Shown here: piece by piece, positions 8,349-17,371 of the stretch
How positions within the stretch are numbered: the first letter of the stretch is position 1
How the letters are laid out: each line of letters opens with the position of its first letter
Source of the DNA: Myxococcota bacterium
GTDB taxonomy: Bacteria; Myxococcota_A; UBA9160; UBA6930
Reading direction: 5' to 3'
DNA length: 64,000 nucleotides
Assembly (NCBI GenBank): GCA_028277885.1
Contig: JANQFK010000021.1
Location: 23,571 to 87,570 of the forward strand
The notes under the pieces: model-generated
What the model was told of the DNA's origin: nothing
The model's input: only the letters and a program-made list of their open reading frames with translations
Database searches by the model: none
Position numbers and translations under genes: made by a program

Positions 8349-8635
8349 TCTGGTTCTCTCCCGTCTATCGGTGAGCGCCTTACGGAGCCGGGAAGCGGCT
8401 CGACGGAAGCGCTCTCGACGGCGCGGCCGGATCGTGGCCGATCGGGCGCCGGATCTCAAGATCCGAAGGCAAGATAGCCACTTCGCGGCGTTTCGCCCCA
8501 GGGGACGGAGGCCTTTGCGGAGCCGTTTCGGGACTCGAAGTCAGCTCCGGATCGAGACCTCGGGGCGGCTCGGGCCGCGTTCGAGCTGCGTTCAAGCGGG
8601 GTCCAAACGGTGCTCGACCGGTCGTCGAACGGTGC
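8349..8635. other. Intergenic region upstream of the oxidase operon
   Basis: 287 bp between the cytochrome c gene and the DUF420 gene, both on the minus strand. No convincing ORF. It is the natural place for the promoter of the oxidase operon, but I could not pick out good -35/-10 boxes. AACGGTGCTC occurs twice (8606-8615 and 8628-8637, 22 bp apart) next to the DUF420 stop; its meaning is unknown. Confidence 0.4.
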
Positions 8636-9070
8636 TCAGACGGGTACGGGATTCCACCGGTACAGCATGAGGTAGATCAGCACGCCTGTAGCGGAAACGT
8701 ACATCCAGATCGGCCAGGCGATCCTCGCCAGCCGACGGTGGAGCCCGATGCGGCGGCGCAGGCCCAGCCGGATCAGCACGATGGCGAAGACCGGCACGGT
8801 CATGGCGAGCACCACGTGGGTGGCGAGCACGACCAGGTAGAACGTGCGTGCGACGCCCTCGCCGTGGTACGGGGTGGTCTCCCAGTCCCGCCAGATCTTG
8901 TGCAGGACGTAGAAGACCAGGAACACCGACGAGGCCGCGAAGGCCGCGAGCATCGCCCGGCGGTGCTCGCGCTCCCGCTTCTGGCGGATGCGCACCAGGC
9001 CGAGGGTCAGGAAGGACGCGGCCACGGCGTTCAGGCAGGCGTTCACCGCCGGCAGGAAGGACAGGTCCAC
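8636..9070 (-). CDS. DUF420 family membrane protein
   Basis: 144-aa four-helix membrane protein. The sequence FLPAVNACLNAVAASFLTLG, then HRRAMLAAFAASSVFLVFYV, HGEGVARTFYLVVLATHVVLA and HRRLARIAWPIWMYVSATGV fits the DUF420 (YozB/CtaM-like) family. Some members are needed for heme A-containing oxidase maturation. It lies between the oxidase operon and the second heme O synthase gene, 13 bp downstream of the latter, so an oxidase-assembly role is likely. Confidence 0.8.
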   Translation of the reverse strand: MDLSFLPAVNACLNAVAASFLTLGLVRIRQKREREHRRAMLAAFAASSVFLVFYVLHKIWRDWETTPYHGEGVARTFYLVVLATHVVLAMTVPVFAIVLIRLGLRRRIGLHRRLARIAWPIWMYVSATGVLIYLMLYRWNPVPV

Positions 9071-9083
9071 GGGGGTGGCGCCG

Positions 9084-10022
9084 TCAGCGCAGCACCCCTG
9101 CGAGGTCGGGGAGCATCGCCAGGAACAGCAGGAAGAGGTGGGCGAGGGAGACCTGGAACATGCGCCGCGCCGCCTCGGGCGTGCGCACGCGCAGCACGAC
9201 GACGGCGTGCGCCACGAACCACGCGCCGAGGATCCCCGCCACGGCGAGGTAGAGCGGGCCGAGCAGCCCGAGGGCCACCGGGGCGAGGGTGACGGGGACC
9301 AGGACGAGGGTGTAGGCGAGCATGCGCCGGCACGTCACGTCCTCGCCCCACACCGAGGGCCCCATCGGGAGCCCCGCACGCTCGTAGTCCCGCTTGCGGA
9401 AGAGCGCGATGGCCCACACGTGGGGCGGCTGCCAGCAGAAGACGATGGCGAAGAGGAGCAGGCCGGGAGCCCCCAGGCGGCCGTCGACGGCGGCGTCGGC
9501 GATCAGCGGGGCGACGGCGCCGGTCGCGGCGCCCACCTCGGTGCTCCAGGCCGAGCGCGGCTTCAGCCACAGCGTGTAGACGAAGACGTAGAAGAGGATG
9601 CTCGCCACGCCGAGGGCCGCCGCGAGGAGGCTGCCCGCCGCCGCCAGCAGTGCCGTCGCCGCCGCCGCCAGCACGAGCCCGAAGGCCAGTGCGGCGCCGG
9701 GTGCGATCTCGCCGCGCGGGAGCGGGCGCGTGCGGGTCCGCTCCATCAGCCGGTCGCGGTCGCGCTCGACCCAGCAGTTGAAGGTGCTGGCCGCCGCCGC
9801 CGCCAGCGCGATCCCCAGGATCACCGCCGCGGCGCGGCCCGGAGCCGGCCAGCCGCCGCTCGCCATCACCAGCGCCGGCAGCGCCGAGAAGATCACGAGG
9901 GGCAGGACGCGCGGCTTGGTGAGCGCGAGGTAGGACGCCGCGACCTCGCCGAGGGGTCGGCGCAGCGCCGGAGAGCCGGCGGCGAAGGGCGTCGCGGCGC
10001 TCTTCACGAGCGCCTCGTCCAC
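9084..10022 (-). CDS. ctaB: Protoheme IX farnesyltransferase (heme O synthase), copy 2
   Basis: UbiA-family heme O synthase paralogous to 1635-2516. It has LALTKPRVLPLVIFSALPAL, the Asp motif NCWVERDRDRLMERT and CWQPPHVWAIALFRKRDYE. The frame is open to GTG 10115, but that would add an unusual Pro-rich leader; GTG 10022 gives a normal-length protein (312 aa), though neither start has a clear ribosome site. The presence of both copies around one oxidase operon suggests duplication, possibly with different expression. Confidence 0.88.
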   Translation of the reverse strand: MDEALVKSAATPFAAGSPALRRPLGEVAASYLALTKPRVLPLVIFSALPALVMASGGWPAPGRAAAVILGIALAAAAASTFNCWVERDRDRLMERTRTRPLPRGEIAPGAALAFGLVLAAAATALLAAAGSLLAAALGVASILFYVFVYTLWLKPRSAWSTEVGAATGAVAPLIADAAVDGRLGAPGLLLFAIVFCWQPPHVWAIALFRKRDYERAGLPMGPSVWGEDVTCRRMLAYTLVLVPVTLAPVALGLLGPLYLAVAGILGAWFVAHAVVVLRVRTPEAARRMFQVSLAHLFLLFLAMLPDLAGVLR

Positions 10023-10198
10023 GATCCGACGGACGATCGGGCGGACGCCCGAAGCGTGAACGACCGATGGGGCATGCGGCGCGGGATCCTCGGGGAAAGG
10101 ACCAGGGGGTAACACAGGCGCGCGGCCCGGGCGACCGCCCGCCGACGGCGCCGACGGGCGCCGGCCCGAAAGGCCGGTGGCTGGGGCATGGTTGGGGC

Positions 10199-11077
10199 AT
10201 GCCCGCCGACGCCCTCGCGATGGTGGTCGCCTCGGCCTGCCTGCACGCGGCCTGGAGCGCGGCCATCAAGGGGAGCCGCGACCCGCTCGGCTTCAACGTG
10301 CTCCAGACCGCCGTCGCGGCCGGCGCCGCCGTGGTCGTCCTGGGGACGCTCGATCTCTCCGAGGTGCCGCGCCCGGTGCTCGTCTGCGCCGCCGCGACCG
10401 GCATCCCCCACGCGCTCTACTTCTACTTCCTGAGCCGCGCCTTCGAGCGGGGCGACCTGAGCCTCGTCTACCCCATCGTGCGCTCCACGCCGGCCTTCCT
10501 GCCGCTGGTGGCCGTGCCGCTCCTCGGCGAGAGCGTCTCGCCCCTCGGAGCCCTGGGGATCGCGGTGGTGGTGGGCGGCGTGTGGCTGGTGCAGAGCGAG
10601 GGGCGCCTGCGCGTCGAGGCGCTGCGCGGGCCCGGCGTGGGCTTCGCCGCCCTCGCGCTGCTCGCCACCCTCGCCTACTCGCTGCTCGACAAGCACGGCA
10701 TGTCCCTCTTCGCGAAAGCTCCCTGGAGCTCGGCCCTCCCGAAGGCCGTCGTGTTCTTCTTCCTGCTCTACGTCTCGACGACGCTGGTCTTCGTGCCCCT
10801 CGCCCTGCCCCGTCTCTCCCGGCGCTCCTTCGCCGCGCTGGCCCGCGCCGAGGGCGGCCGCGCCGCACTGAGCCTCGCGGTCAGCGTCGTGAGCTACGGG
10901 CTCATCCTCGAGGCCTTCCGCTCGGCCGCGGCGAGCTACGTCGTGGCGGTCCGCCAGTCGAGCGTGATCTTCGCGCTCGTCATCGCGATGCTCTGGCTCG
11001 GCGAGCGGCCCGGCCGCGCGCGCGTGCTCGGGGCCGGTGCCACGGTGCTCGGCGTCGCCCTCGTCGCCACGCGCTGA
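10199..11077 (+). CDS. EamA/DMT-family transporter
   Basis: 292-aa inner-membrane protein with ten hydrophobic helices in two EamA repeats. The first repeat includes ACLHAAWSAAIKGSRDP and ends with the typical PLLGESVSPLGALGIAVVVGG. The second ends AMLWLGERPGRARVLGAG. ATG 10199 (MPADALAMVV) was chosen because the first helix follows directly; the frame extends upstream without homology. The substrate is unknown; relatives export metabolites or amino acids. It is divergent from the heme O synthase gene. Confidence 0.85.
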   Translation: MPADALAMVVASACLHAAWSAAIKGSRDPLGFNVLQTAVAAGAAVVVLGTLDLSEVPRPVLVCAAATGIPHALYFYFLSRAFERGDLSLVYPIVRSTPAFLPLVAVPLLGESVSPLGALGIAVVVGGVWLVQSEGRLRVEALRGPGVGFAALALLATLAYSLLDKHGMSLFAKAPWSSALPKAVVFFFLLYVSTTLVFVPLALPRLSRRSFAALARAEGGRAALSLAVSVVSYGLILEAFRSAAASYVVAVRQSSVIFALVIAMLWLGERPGRARVLGAGATVLGVALVATR

Positions 11078-11104
11078 CGCGACGCGCCGGACGGTTGCTA
11101 GCGT

Positions 11105-11833
11105 GTGCGACCCGTGCGACTCGCCCGCTCCTCTCCCGCCTACCGCTGGCTGCTCGCCCTCGTGGGCGTGCTCGGCGCAACGCTGCTGCGCATCCTCGGC
11201 GCCACCTGGCGGGTGCGCGTGGAGGGGCCCGACCCCTTCGCCGACGGCCGGCCCTTCGTGGGCGTGATCTGGCACCGCGGCATGCTGATCGCGGCCCACC
11301 TGTGGCGCGGCCGCGGGATCGCGGTGCCGGTGAGCCGCAGCCGCGACGGCGACCTCATCACCGCCGTGCTGCGGCGGCTCGGCTTCGCCGACGGCCCCCG
11401 GGGGTCGAGCTCCCGGGGCGGCACCGAGGCGCTGCGGGGCGCGGTGCGGCTCCTCGACCAGGGCTGCGTGGTGGCGGTGCTCTCGGACGGGCCGCGGGGC
11501 CCGGCCCGGGTCCTCAAGCCCGGGGTGATCGCCATGGCGCGTAACGCCGGCGTGCCCCTGGTCCATGCCGGGCTCAGCGCCCGGCCCTGCATCCGCTTCG
11601 GGAGCTGGGACCGGGCGCTGCTGCCGTTGCCTTTTGCCCGCGTCGAGTGTCGCTACGGTACGGCTTTCACCGTGCCGAAGAGCATCACGGGGGCGGAGTT
11701 CGACGGCCTGCGGGCCCGCACCGAGGCCGCCCTCGAGACGCTCACCCGTGAGCTCGACGCGCGAACCGGACTGCCCGAGGAGGCCTCCGCGATGCGGGCG
11801 CTCCCGGAGCGTGGACCCCAGGACCGTTCATGA
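11105..11833 (+). CDS. DUF374 / lysophospholipid acyltransferase family protein
   Basis: 242-aa protein with one N-terminal hydrophobic segment (YRWLLALVGVLGATLLRILG). A DUF374-type acyltransferase domain follows: IWHRGMLIAAHLWRGRGI with the catalytic-type His, VSRSRDGDLITAVLRRLGF, RGSSSRGGTEALRG, and LSDGPRGPARVLKPG. Members are thought to acylate lipids or lipid A-like substrates at the inner membrane. The start is GTG 11105; GTG 11114 is possible. It overlaps the next gene by ATGA. Confidence 0.8.
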   Translation: MRPVRLARSSPAYRWLLALVGVLGATLLRILGATWRVRVEGPDPFADGRPFVGVIWHRGMLIAAHLWRGRGIAVPVSRSRDGDLITAVLRRLGFADGPRGSSSRGGTEALRGAVRLLDQGCVVAVLSDGPRGPARVLKPGVIAMARNAGVPLVHAGLSARPCIRFGSWDRALLPLPFARVECRYGTAFTVPKSITGAEFDGLRARTEAALETLTRELDARTGLPEEASAMRALPERGPQDRS

Positions 11834-12537
11834 GCCACCGCCTGCGCATCCTCACCGCCAACCTGCTGAACGACGCCGCCGACCCGGAGGTCCTCGCCGA
11901 GCGCCTCCACGCCCACCGCGTGGACGTCTGCGCGGTGCAGGAGCTGGGCCCCGCCCAGGCCCGCGCGATCGCCGACGTGCTGCCCCACGGCAAGCTCGAG
12001 CCCGCCACGGACCACAGCGGCATGGGGATCGCGCTGCGCCAGCCCGGCGACATCTCGTCCCTGCCCCTCGAGGCCCGCAGCGCCCACGTGGCCCACCTCG
12101 ATCCCGCGGGCTGGCCCCAGCTCTCCGGCGCCGTGGAGGTGATGAACCTGCACGTGCGCGCGCCCCACATCTCGCCGATCTGGCGCACCCTGGCGATCCG
12201 CCGCGCCCAGCTGCGCGGGCTGCTCGCCCACCTGGATCGGCACCCCCACCCGGGCCGGGTGGTGGTGGGCGACTTCAACGCCTCGCCGGCCTGGCCCCTC
12301 TACCGCCGCATGGCGGCGCGCCTGCGCGACGCCGCCCACGAGCACCACCGGCGGCGCGGCTCCCGGGCGCCGCGCACCTGGGGCCCCCACCCCCGCGGCC
12401 CGCGCCTGTTCCGCATCGACCACGCCTTCGTCGAGCGGCTCGAGGTTTCCCACTCCGAGGTCGTATCGATCCCCGGGAGCGACCACTCCGCGCTCCTGGT
12501 GGAGCTCGAGACCGGAGAGGTCTCCGAGGGCTCCTGA
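11830..12537 (+). CDS. Endonuclease/exonuclease/phosphatase (EEP) family protein
   Basis: 235-aa EEP-fold protein. Motifs in order are LTANLLNDAADP (Asn), VCAVQEL (metal-binding Glu), MNLHVRAP, VVVGDFNASP (Asp and Asn), and IPGSDHSALLVEL (Asp-His pair). All residues of the metal-dependent hydrolase site appear present. The substrate may be nucleic acid or a phosphodiester such as a phospholipid; coupling to an acyltransferase gene through ATGA makes a lipid substrate conceivable. It ends 3 bp from the convergent ptsP. Confidence 0.8.
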   Translation: MSHRLRILTANLLNDAADPEVLAERLHAHRVDVCAVQELGPAQARAIADVLPHGKLEPATDHSGMGIALRQPGDISSLPLEARSAHVAHLDPAGWPQLSGAVEVMNLHVRAPHISPIWRTLAIRRAQLRGLLAHLDRHPHPGRVVVGDFNASPAWPLYRRMAARLRDAAHEHHRRRGSRAPRTWGPHPRGPRLFRIDHAFVERLEVSHSEVVSIPGSDHSALLVELETGEVSEGS

Positions 12538-12540
12538 GGC

Positions 12541-14880
12541 CTAGGGGGCGACTCCCGCGCGCTCCACCACGCCCGCCAGCCAGGCGCCCACGTCGGGGTG
12601 CTCCATCAGGCCGGCCTCGCGCAGCCGGCGCGCGGCGAGCTGGTGCACCTCGAGGGCGGTGCCCGCGGCGAGGGCCTGGCGGGCGTCGCGCTCGACGTCG
12701 TCGCACGCCAGGGCGCGCACGATCTCCTTCACCACCGGCACGGCGGCGGGCGTGCCCGAGAGCTCGCCGATCCCCAGCCCCACCAGGATCGGCACCGCGA
12801 GGGGGTTCGAGGACATCTCGCCGCAGATCGAGACCGGCACCCCGCCCCGCGCCGCGGCCCGCACGGTGTGGTCGATCAGGGCCAGCACGCCGGGGTGGAG
12901 CGAGTCGTAGAGGTGGGCGACGCGCTCGTTGCCGCGGTCCACGGCCAGGGTGTACTGGGTGAGGTCGTTGGTCCCGATGCTGAAGAAGTCGCACTCGCCG
13001 GCCAGGGTGTCGGCGATCAGGGCCGCCGAGGGCACCTCGACCATCACCCCGATGGGCAGCTCGCGGTCGAAGGGGACGCCGTCGCGGTCCAGCTGCTCCT
13101 GGGTCTCCTGGATCAGCTCCCGGGCCTGCCGCAGCTCCTCGAGGGCCGAGATCATCGGCAGCAGCAGGCGCACGTTGCCCTGGGCGCTGGCGCGCAGGAT
13201 CGCCCGCAGCTGGGCGCGGAAGCTCTCCTGGTGGGAGAGGGAGAAGCGGATCGAGCGCCAGCCGAGCTGCGGGTTCTCCTCGCTGCCCAGGCCCTGGATC
13301 GGCACCGCCTTGTCGCCGCCGAGGTCGAGGGTGCGGATCGTGACCGGCCGCGGCGCCATCGCCTCGGCGACGCGCTCGTAGAGCTTCTCCTGCTCGTCCT
13401 CGGCGGGGAAGCCGCGGTGGGCGAGGGCCAGCAGCTCGGTGCGGAACAGCCCGATCCCCTCGGCGCCGTGGCGCTCGCACAGGCGCAGGTCGGCGATCAG
13501 CCCCACGTTGGCGGTGAGCCGCACCCGGCGCCCGTCGCGGGTCTCGGCGGGGCGGCCGCGCAGCGCGTCGAGGTGCTCGACGGCGATCTCGTAGCGGTGC
13601 TGGGCCCGCTCGTACTCGGCGCACAGCCCGTCGTCGGGCGAGAACCAGACGGAGCCGCTGCTGCCGTCCACGATGGCGCGCTCGCCGGGCCGGGCCGCGC
13701 CGATGATCCCCGTGGCGCCGGTCACCGACGGGATCTCGAGGGCCCGGGCGAAGATGGCGCCGTGGGAGGTCGGGCCGCCGCGCTCGGACACCACCGCGGC
13801 GATCTTCTCGGTCTCGAGTAGCGCGAAGTGGGCGGGCAGCAGGTTCTCGGCCACCAGGATGGCGCCCTCGGAGAGCGGGATGTTGTGGTGGCGCACGCCC
13901 AGCAGCTTGGCGGTCACCCGGCGCGCCACGTCCTCGACGTCGCTGCCGCGCTCCCGGAAGAAGGGGTCGGCGATGCCCTCGAACATGCGCCGGTAGGCGG
14001 CCTGGACCTCGCGGATCGCCGTGAGCCCGTTGCCCGTGCGCGCCACGGCCTCCTCGAGCTTCGCCACGAAGCCCTTGTCCTCGAGGATCTGGATGTGGGT
14101 GTTGAAGACCGCCGAGAACTCGGGGCCGAAGCGGTCCCCGACCTCGTCGCGCACGTCGTGGAGCTCGCGGCGCGCCGAGGCCAGGGCGCCCTCGAGGTCG
14201 GCCCGCTCCTGGCGCGCGTCGGGGTTCGGCGCGTACTCGACGTGGTCGAGGTCGAGGGGGTCCTCGAGCAGGTAGACGGGCCCGATCGCGACGCCCCGGG
14301 AGGTCGGGAAGCCCCGGACCTCGACGTTGCTCTCGGCGCGGTGCTTCTCGCGCCCCATCCCGGGCACCCGGCCCGAGCGGGACATCTGGTCGACGATCTC
14401 GGCCCGGTCCTGGTCGCTCGCCGCCACGAAGGAGAGCAGCTGGGAGTTCATCACCACCGGCGCGATCAGCTGGGCGCAGGTCTGGAGCAGCTCCACGTCC
14501 GGCGTCTCGAACTCCCGGGGCTGGATGGTCTGGACCGAGAGCACGCCGATCGAGATCCCGCTCACCACCAGGGGCGCGGCCATCAGCGAGGCGAAGCGCT
14601 CCTCGCCGCTCTCGGGGAAGTAGCGGTAGGCGGGGTGGGAGCGCGCATCGGCGGTGGCCACCGGCTCCCGCTGCTCGGCGGTGGTGCCCACCAGGCCCTC
14701 GCCGAAGCGCAGCCGCACGTTGCCGATGGCGCGCCGCTCGAGGCCCACCGTGGCCCGCAGGGTGAGGTGCTGAACGTCGGGGTCCGTCAGGTAGACCGAG
14801 CAGACGTCGGCGTCCAGACGCTTGGCCACGAGATCCACGACGTTGCCGAGGGTCTCGTCGAGGTCGTGGGAGCGGGACAC
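12541..14880 (-). CDS. ptsP: Phosphoenolpyruvate-protein phosphotransferase PtsP (GAF + enzyme I)
   Basis: 779-aa enzyme I of the nitrogen-type PTS. An N-terminal GAF domain (about 1-150) is followed by PEP-utiliser N-terminal and swivelling domains, with the phospho-His in RGGPTSHGAIFARAL near residue 375. A C-terminal PEP-binding barrel carries FFSIGTNDLTQYTLAVDR and the active-site Cys in VSICGEMSSNP. The listed start is GTG 14880. Homologues usually begin earlier, and the frame continues upstream as IPDRVTLLADVAGIVSR, so the true start may be a nonstandard codon near 14922. No HPr or EIIA gene is adjacent. Confidence 0.93.
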   Translation of the reverse strand: MSRSHDLDETLGNVVDLVAKRLDADVCSVYLTDPDVQHLTLRATVGLERRAIGNVRLRFGEGLVGTTAEQREPVATADARSHPAYRYFPESGEERFASLMAAPLVVSGISIGVLSVQTIQPREFETPDVELLQTCAQLIAPVVMNSQLLSFVAASDQDRAEIVDQMSRSGRVPGMGREKHRAESNVEVRGFPTSRGVAIGPVYLLEDPLDLDHVEYAPNPDARQERADLEGALASARRELHDVRDEVGDRFGPEFSAVFNTHIQILEDKGFVAKLEEAVARTGNGLTAIREVQAAYRRMFEGIADPFFRERGSDVEDVARRVTAKLLGVRHHNIPLSEGAILVAENLLPAHFALLETEKIAAVVSERGGPTSHGAIFARALEIPSVTGATGIIGAARPGERAIVDGSSGSVWFSPDDGLCAEYERAQHRYEIAVEHLDALRGRPAETRDGRRVRLTANVGLIADLRLCERHGAEGIGLFRTELLALAHRGFPAEDEQEKLYERVAEAMAPRPVTIRTLDLGGDKAVPIQGLGSEENPQLGWRSIRFSLSHQESFRAQLRAILRASAQGNVRLLLPMISALEELRQARELIQETQEQLDRDGVPFDRELPIGVMVEVPSAALIADTLAGECDFFSIGTNDLTQYTLAVDRGNERVAHLYDSLHPGVLALIDHTVRAAARGGVPVSICGEMSSNPLAVPILVGLGIGELSGTPAAVPVVKEIVRALACDDVERDARQALAAGTALEVHQLAARRLREAGLMEHPDVGAWLAGVVERAGVAP

Positions 14881-15076
14881 GATCCCAGCGACGTCGGCCA
14901 GCAGCGTGACGCGATCCGGAATGGCGGCCCCCCCTCGACCGGCGGCGAGCCCGGGCGCCGCGGGTCGCGGGCCATGGTACCGCGTCGGCCCCGAGGGTCC
15001 CGGCGCGACGCCGGGATCCGCAGGAAGGGCGCCTCGGCGGGCCGCTGGAGCCGCGCCACGCGCGGTGTCGGGGAAC

Positions 15077-15334
15077 CTACGAGAGGTTGAAGGGGCGTTC
15101 GATCTCGGCCGCCCGGGAGACGGGCGGGAACACCTGGTCCTTGTCCTCGAAGCGCATGCCGAGGGCGAGCAGGATCTTCCGCTTGGTATCCATGCGGCAG
15201 TTCATGCCCTTCTCCACGCTGTGGATCGTGCGCAGCGCGACCTTGGCCTTGCGCGCCAGCTGGGCCTGGGTCATCAGGCGGTTCTCGCGCAGCTCGCGCA
15301 CTCGGTTCGGGTGGGTACCCTTGGTCGAGCTCAC
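15077..15334 (-). CDS. Small XRE-family HTH regulator
   Basis: 85-aa DNA-binding protein with a Cro/C1-type helix-turn-helix: VRELRENRLMTQAQLARKAK, ALRTIHSVEKGMNCRMDTKR, KILLALGMRFED. GTG 15334 was chosen because GAGGAG lies just upstream and the helix-turn-helix begins soon after. It follows an AT-rich promoter-like tract on the minus strand. The target is unknown; autoregulation is common for this family. Confidence 0.85.
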   Translation of the reverse strand: MSSTKGTHPNRVRELRENRLMTQAQLARKAKVALRTIHSVEKGMNCRMDTKRKILLALGMRFEDKDQVFPPVSRAAEIERPFNLS

Positions 15335-15764
15335 ATCCGACTCCTCGCCTCTCGTTGCCGCAGGGGCCGCGAGACTCGAGGGTGGTTTCGGCCTCCGGTC
15401 GATTTTCTTTAGGAAAAGTGCGGGCTTTGGCGGTTCCGCCCGGCTCGGACGGCCGGCTCCGGGAAGCCCTTGAGTCCCGGGGGGATGGAAGCTTCGGCGC
15501 ACCCCCGGGAACCCTCCACGAACCCTCAGTAGCCCTCGCCAGGCGGCAGGCCCCGAGCAGCTCCCGTGCAGCCACGAGGCGGCGTGGCCCCGCGGGGCGC
15601 CACCAGCCGTCCGGAGGCGGCGTCCGAAGCTCCCGGCAGGGGCGTTCTGCTACCGTGGCCCGCTCCCCCGCGCTCCACCGGAGTGGATCCTTGCGCCGCG
15701 CCCTCGACTCACCCCCGGCCGCCCCCTCCGCCGCCGCCGGCGAGCCGGCCGGCGGGCCCCGGCC
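15335..15764. promoter_or_regulatory. 430-bp divergent intergenic region with AT-rich inverted repeat
   Basis: Region between the XRE gene (minus) and the heptose adenylyltransferase gene (plus). No credible ORF. A short AT-rich tract interrupts the GC-rich DNA at about 15402-15418 and contains the inverted repeat TTTTC (15403-15407) and GAAAA (15413-15417) around TTTAG. It lies 69 bp upstream of the XRE start and is a candidate promoter/operator for that gene. The rest is GC-rich and featureless to me. Confidence 0.35.
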
Positions 15765-16310
15765 GTGAGCCGCGCCCCGCGGACCCCTCGGGCCCGGGAG
15801 AAGGTCCTGGCGCCGGAGGCCGCCCGGCGGGCCCTGGCCTCGGCCCGGCGCCGGGGCGAGCGGGTGGTGTTCACCAGCGGCTGCTTCGACCTGCTCCACG
15901 TGGGCCACGTGCGCAGCCTCGAGGAGGCCCGCTCCTTCGGCGACCGGCTGGTGGTGGCGCTCAACACCGACGCCTCGGTGCGGCGCTTCAAGGGGCCCGA
16001 GCGCCCCATCGTGCCGCTGCGCCAGCGCGCCGAGGTGCTGGCCGCGCTGGCCTGCGTGGACTGGGTGACCTGGTTCGGCGAGGACACGCCGAAGCGGGCG
16101 ATCGGGCGGCTGGCCCCGGACGTCTACGCCAAGGGCGGCGACTGGCCCCGGGCGGTGCTGGTGGCCCAGGACCTGCCCGAAGGCTACGCGGGCGAGGTCC
16201 GGCGACTCCGCCAGATCCCCCGGGTCCGCACCACCGCCCTCGTGGAGCGGGTCCGCCAGCGGAAACGGGCCGCCTCGCCGGGGCGTCCTTCCCAGGCGGG
16301 GCGGCGCTAG
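15765..16310 (+). CDS. hldC: D-glycero-beta-D-manno-heptose 1-phosphate adenylyltransferase (RfaE2)
   Basis: 181-aa nucleotidyltransferase that makes ADP-heptose for the lipopolysaccharide inner core. It has the cytidylyltransferase-fold signature FTSGCFDLLHVGHVRSLEEA with the HxGH motif, then VALNTDASVRRFKG, the Arg-containing RPIVPLRQRAEVLAAL, and PDVYAKGGDW. It corresponds to the C-terminal half of E. coli HldE; the kinase half is not in the window. The start is GTG 15765. Its presence implies an LPS-containing outer membrane. Confidence 0.9.
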   Translation: MSRAPRTPRAREKVLAPEAARRALASARRRGERVVFTSGCFDLLHVGHVRSLEEARSFGDRLVVALNTDASVRRFKGPERPIVPLRQRAEVLAALACVDWVTWFGEDTPKRAIGRLAPDVYAKGGDWPRAVLVAQDLPEGYAGEVRRLRQIPRVRTTALVERVRQRKRAASPGRPSQAGRR

Positions 16311-16331
16311 CGCCGGGCCCGGAGGAGAGCA

Positions 16332-17357
16332 GTGGCCAGCGTGGCGGACTCAGCGGGCTCGGCCGAGGAGACCCTCAAGCGGCTCCGCGACGAGGTGAAC
16401 CGGGTGGTGGTGGGCCAGTCGGCGCTGATCGACGGCCTGCTGATCGGGCTGCTCGCCGGGGGCCACGTGCTCGTGGAGGGCGTCCCCGGCCTCGCGAAGA
16501 CCACCGCGGTGCGCACGCTCGCCCGGGTGCTCGGCCTGGGCTTCGGCCGCATCCAGTTCACCCCGGACCTGCTGCCCGGCGACGTGGTGGGGACGCCGGT
16601 CTACCGCCCCGACGAGCGCCGCTTCGAGGTGCGTCTCGGCCCGGTCTTCACGCCGGTGCTGCTCGCCGACGAGATCAACCGGGCGCCCGCCAAGGTGCAG
16701 TCCGCACTGCTCGAGGCCATGGAGGAGCGGCAGGTCACCATCGGCGAGGAGTCCTTCCCGCTGCCCGAGCCCTTCCTGGTGATGGCCACCCAGAACCCCA
16801 TCGACCTCGAGGGCACCTACCCGCTGCCCGAGGCCCAGGTGGACCGCTTCCTGCTGAAGGTCGTGGTCCCCTACCCGAGCGCCGACGAGGAGCGCGAGAT
16901 CGTGGCCCGGGACGCCGCGCCGGCGCCCGAGCTGCGCGCCGTGACCGACGCCGCCCGGGTGGGCGCGCTGCGCGACGCCGCGGCCGCGGTGCACGTCGCC
17001 CCCGCCGTGGCCGACTACGCGGTGCGCCTGGTGCGTGGGACCCGGGACGCGGAGGCCGGCGAGGGCCCGGCCACCCCGGCCGACGCGCCGGGTGCGGCGG
17101 CAGCGCCACGCGTCGCGTCGACCGGCCGGGGCGCCCTCGCGGTGGGGGCCTCGCCCCGGGCCTCCATCTTCCTGGTGCGCGCGGCCCGCGCCCGCGCGCT
17201 CCTCGACGGCCGTCGCTTCGCGACGCCCCACGACGTGAAGCGGGTGGCGCCCGACGTCCTGCGCCACCGCCTGATCCTCTCCTACGAGGCCGAGGCCGAC
17301 GGCGTCACGCCCGACGCCGTGATCGACGCGCTGCTGGCGAGCGTCGAGACCCCCTGA
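16332..17357 (+). CDS. MoxR family AAA ATPase
   Basis: 341-aa AAA+ ATPase of the MoxR type, which works as a chaperone for VWA-domain proteins. Walker A is GVPGLAKTT and Walker B is LLADEINRAP. LLEAMEERQVTIGEESFPLP, ATQNPIDLEGTYPLPEAQVD and DRFLLKV are family hallmarks. The C-terminal lid domain includes ASPRASIFLVRAARARALL. It heads a Bat-type operon whose next genes encode DUF58 and VWA proteins. Confidence 0.95.
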   Translation: MASVADSAGSAEETLKRLRDEVNRVVVGQSALIDGLLIGLLAGGHVLVEGVPGLAKTTAVRTLARVLGLGFGRIQFTPDLLPGDVVGTPVYRPDERRFEVRLGPVFTPVLLADEINRAPAKVQSALLEAMEERQVTIGEESFPLPEPFLVMATQNPIDLEGTYPLPEAQVDRFLLKVVVPYPSADEEREIVARDAAPAPELRAVTDAARVGALRDAAAAVHVAPAVADYAVRLVRGTRDAEAGEGPATPADAPGAAAAPRVASTGRGALAVGASPRASIFLVRAARARALLDGRRFATPHDVKRVAPDVLRHRLILSYEAEADGVTPDAVIDALLASVETP

Positions 17358-17371
17358 GGCGTGGCCCGTCC

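Noticed and set aside
8606..8637. Direct repeat AACGGTGCTC as a regulatory site
   Set aside because: Two copies only, the second overlapping the DUF420 stop; too weak to call a regulator site.
15566..17371. Long N-terminal extension of the DUF58 frame
   Set aside because: The upstream part runs through the heptose adenylyltransferase and moxR genes out of frame; the true start is GTG 17372.
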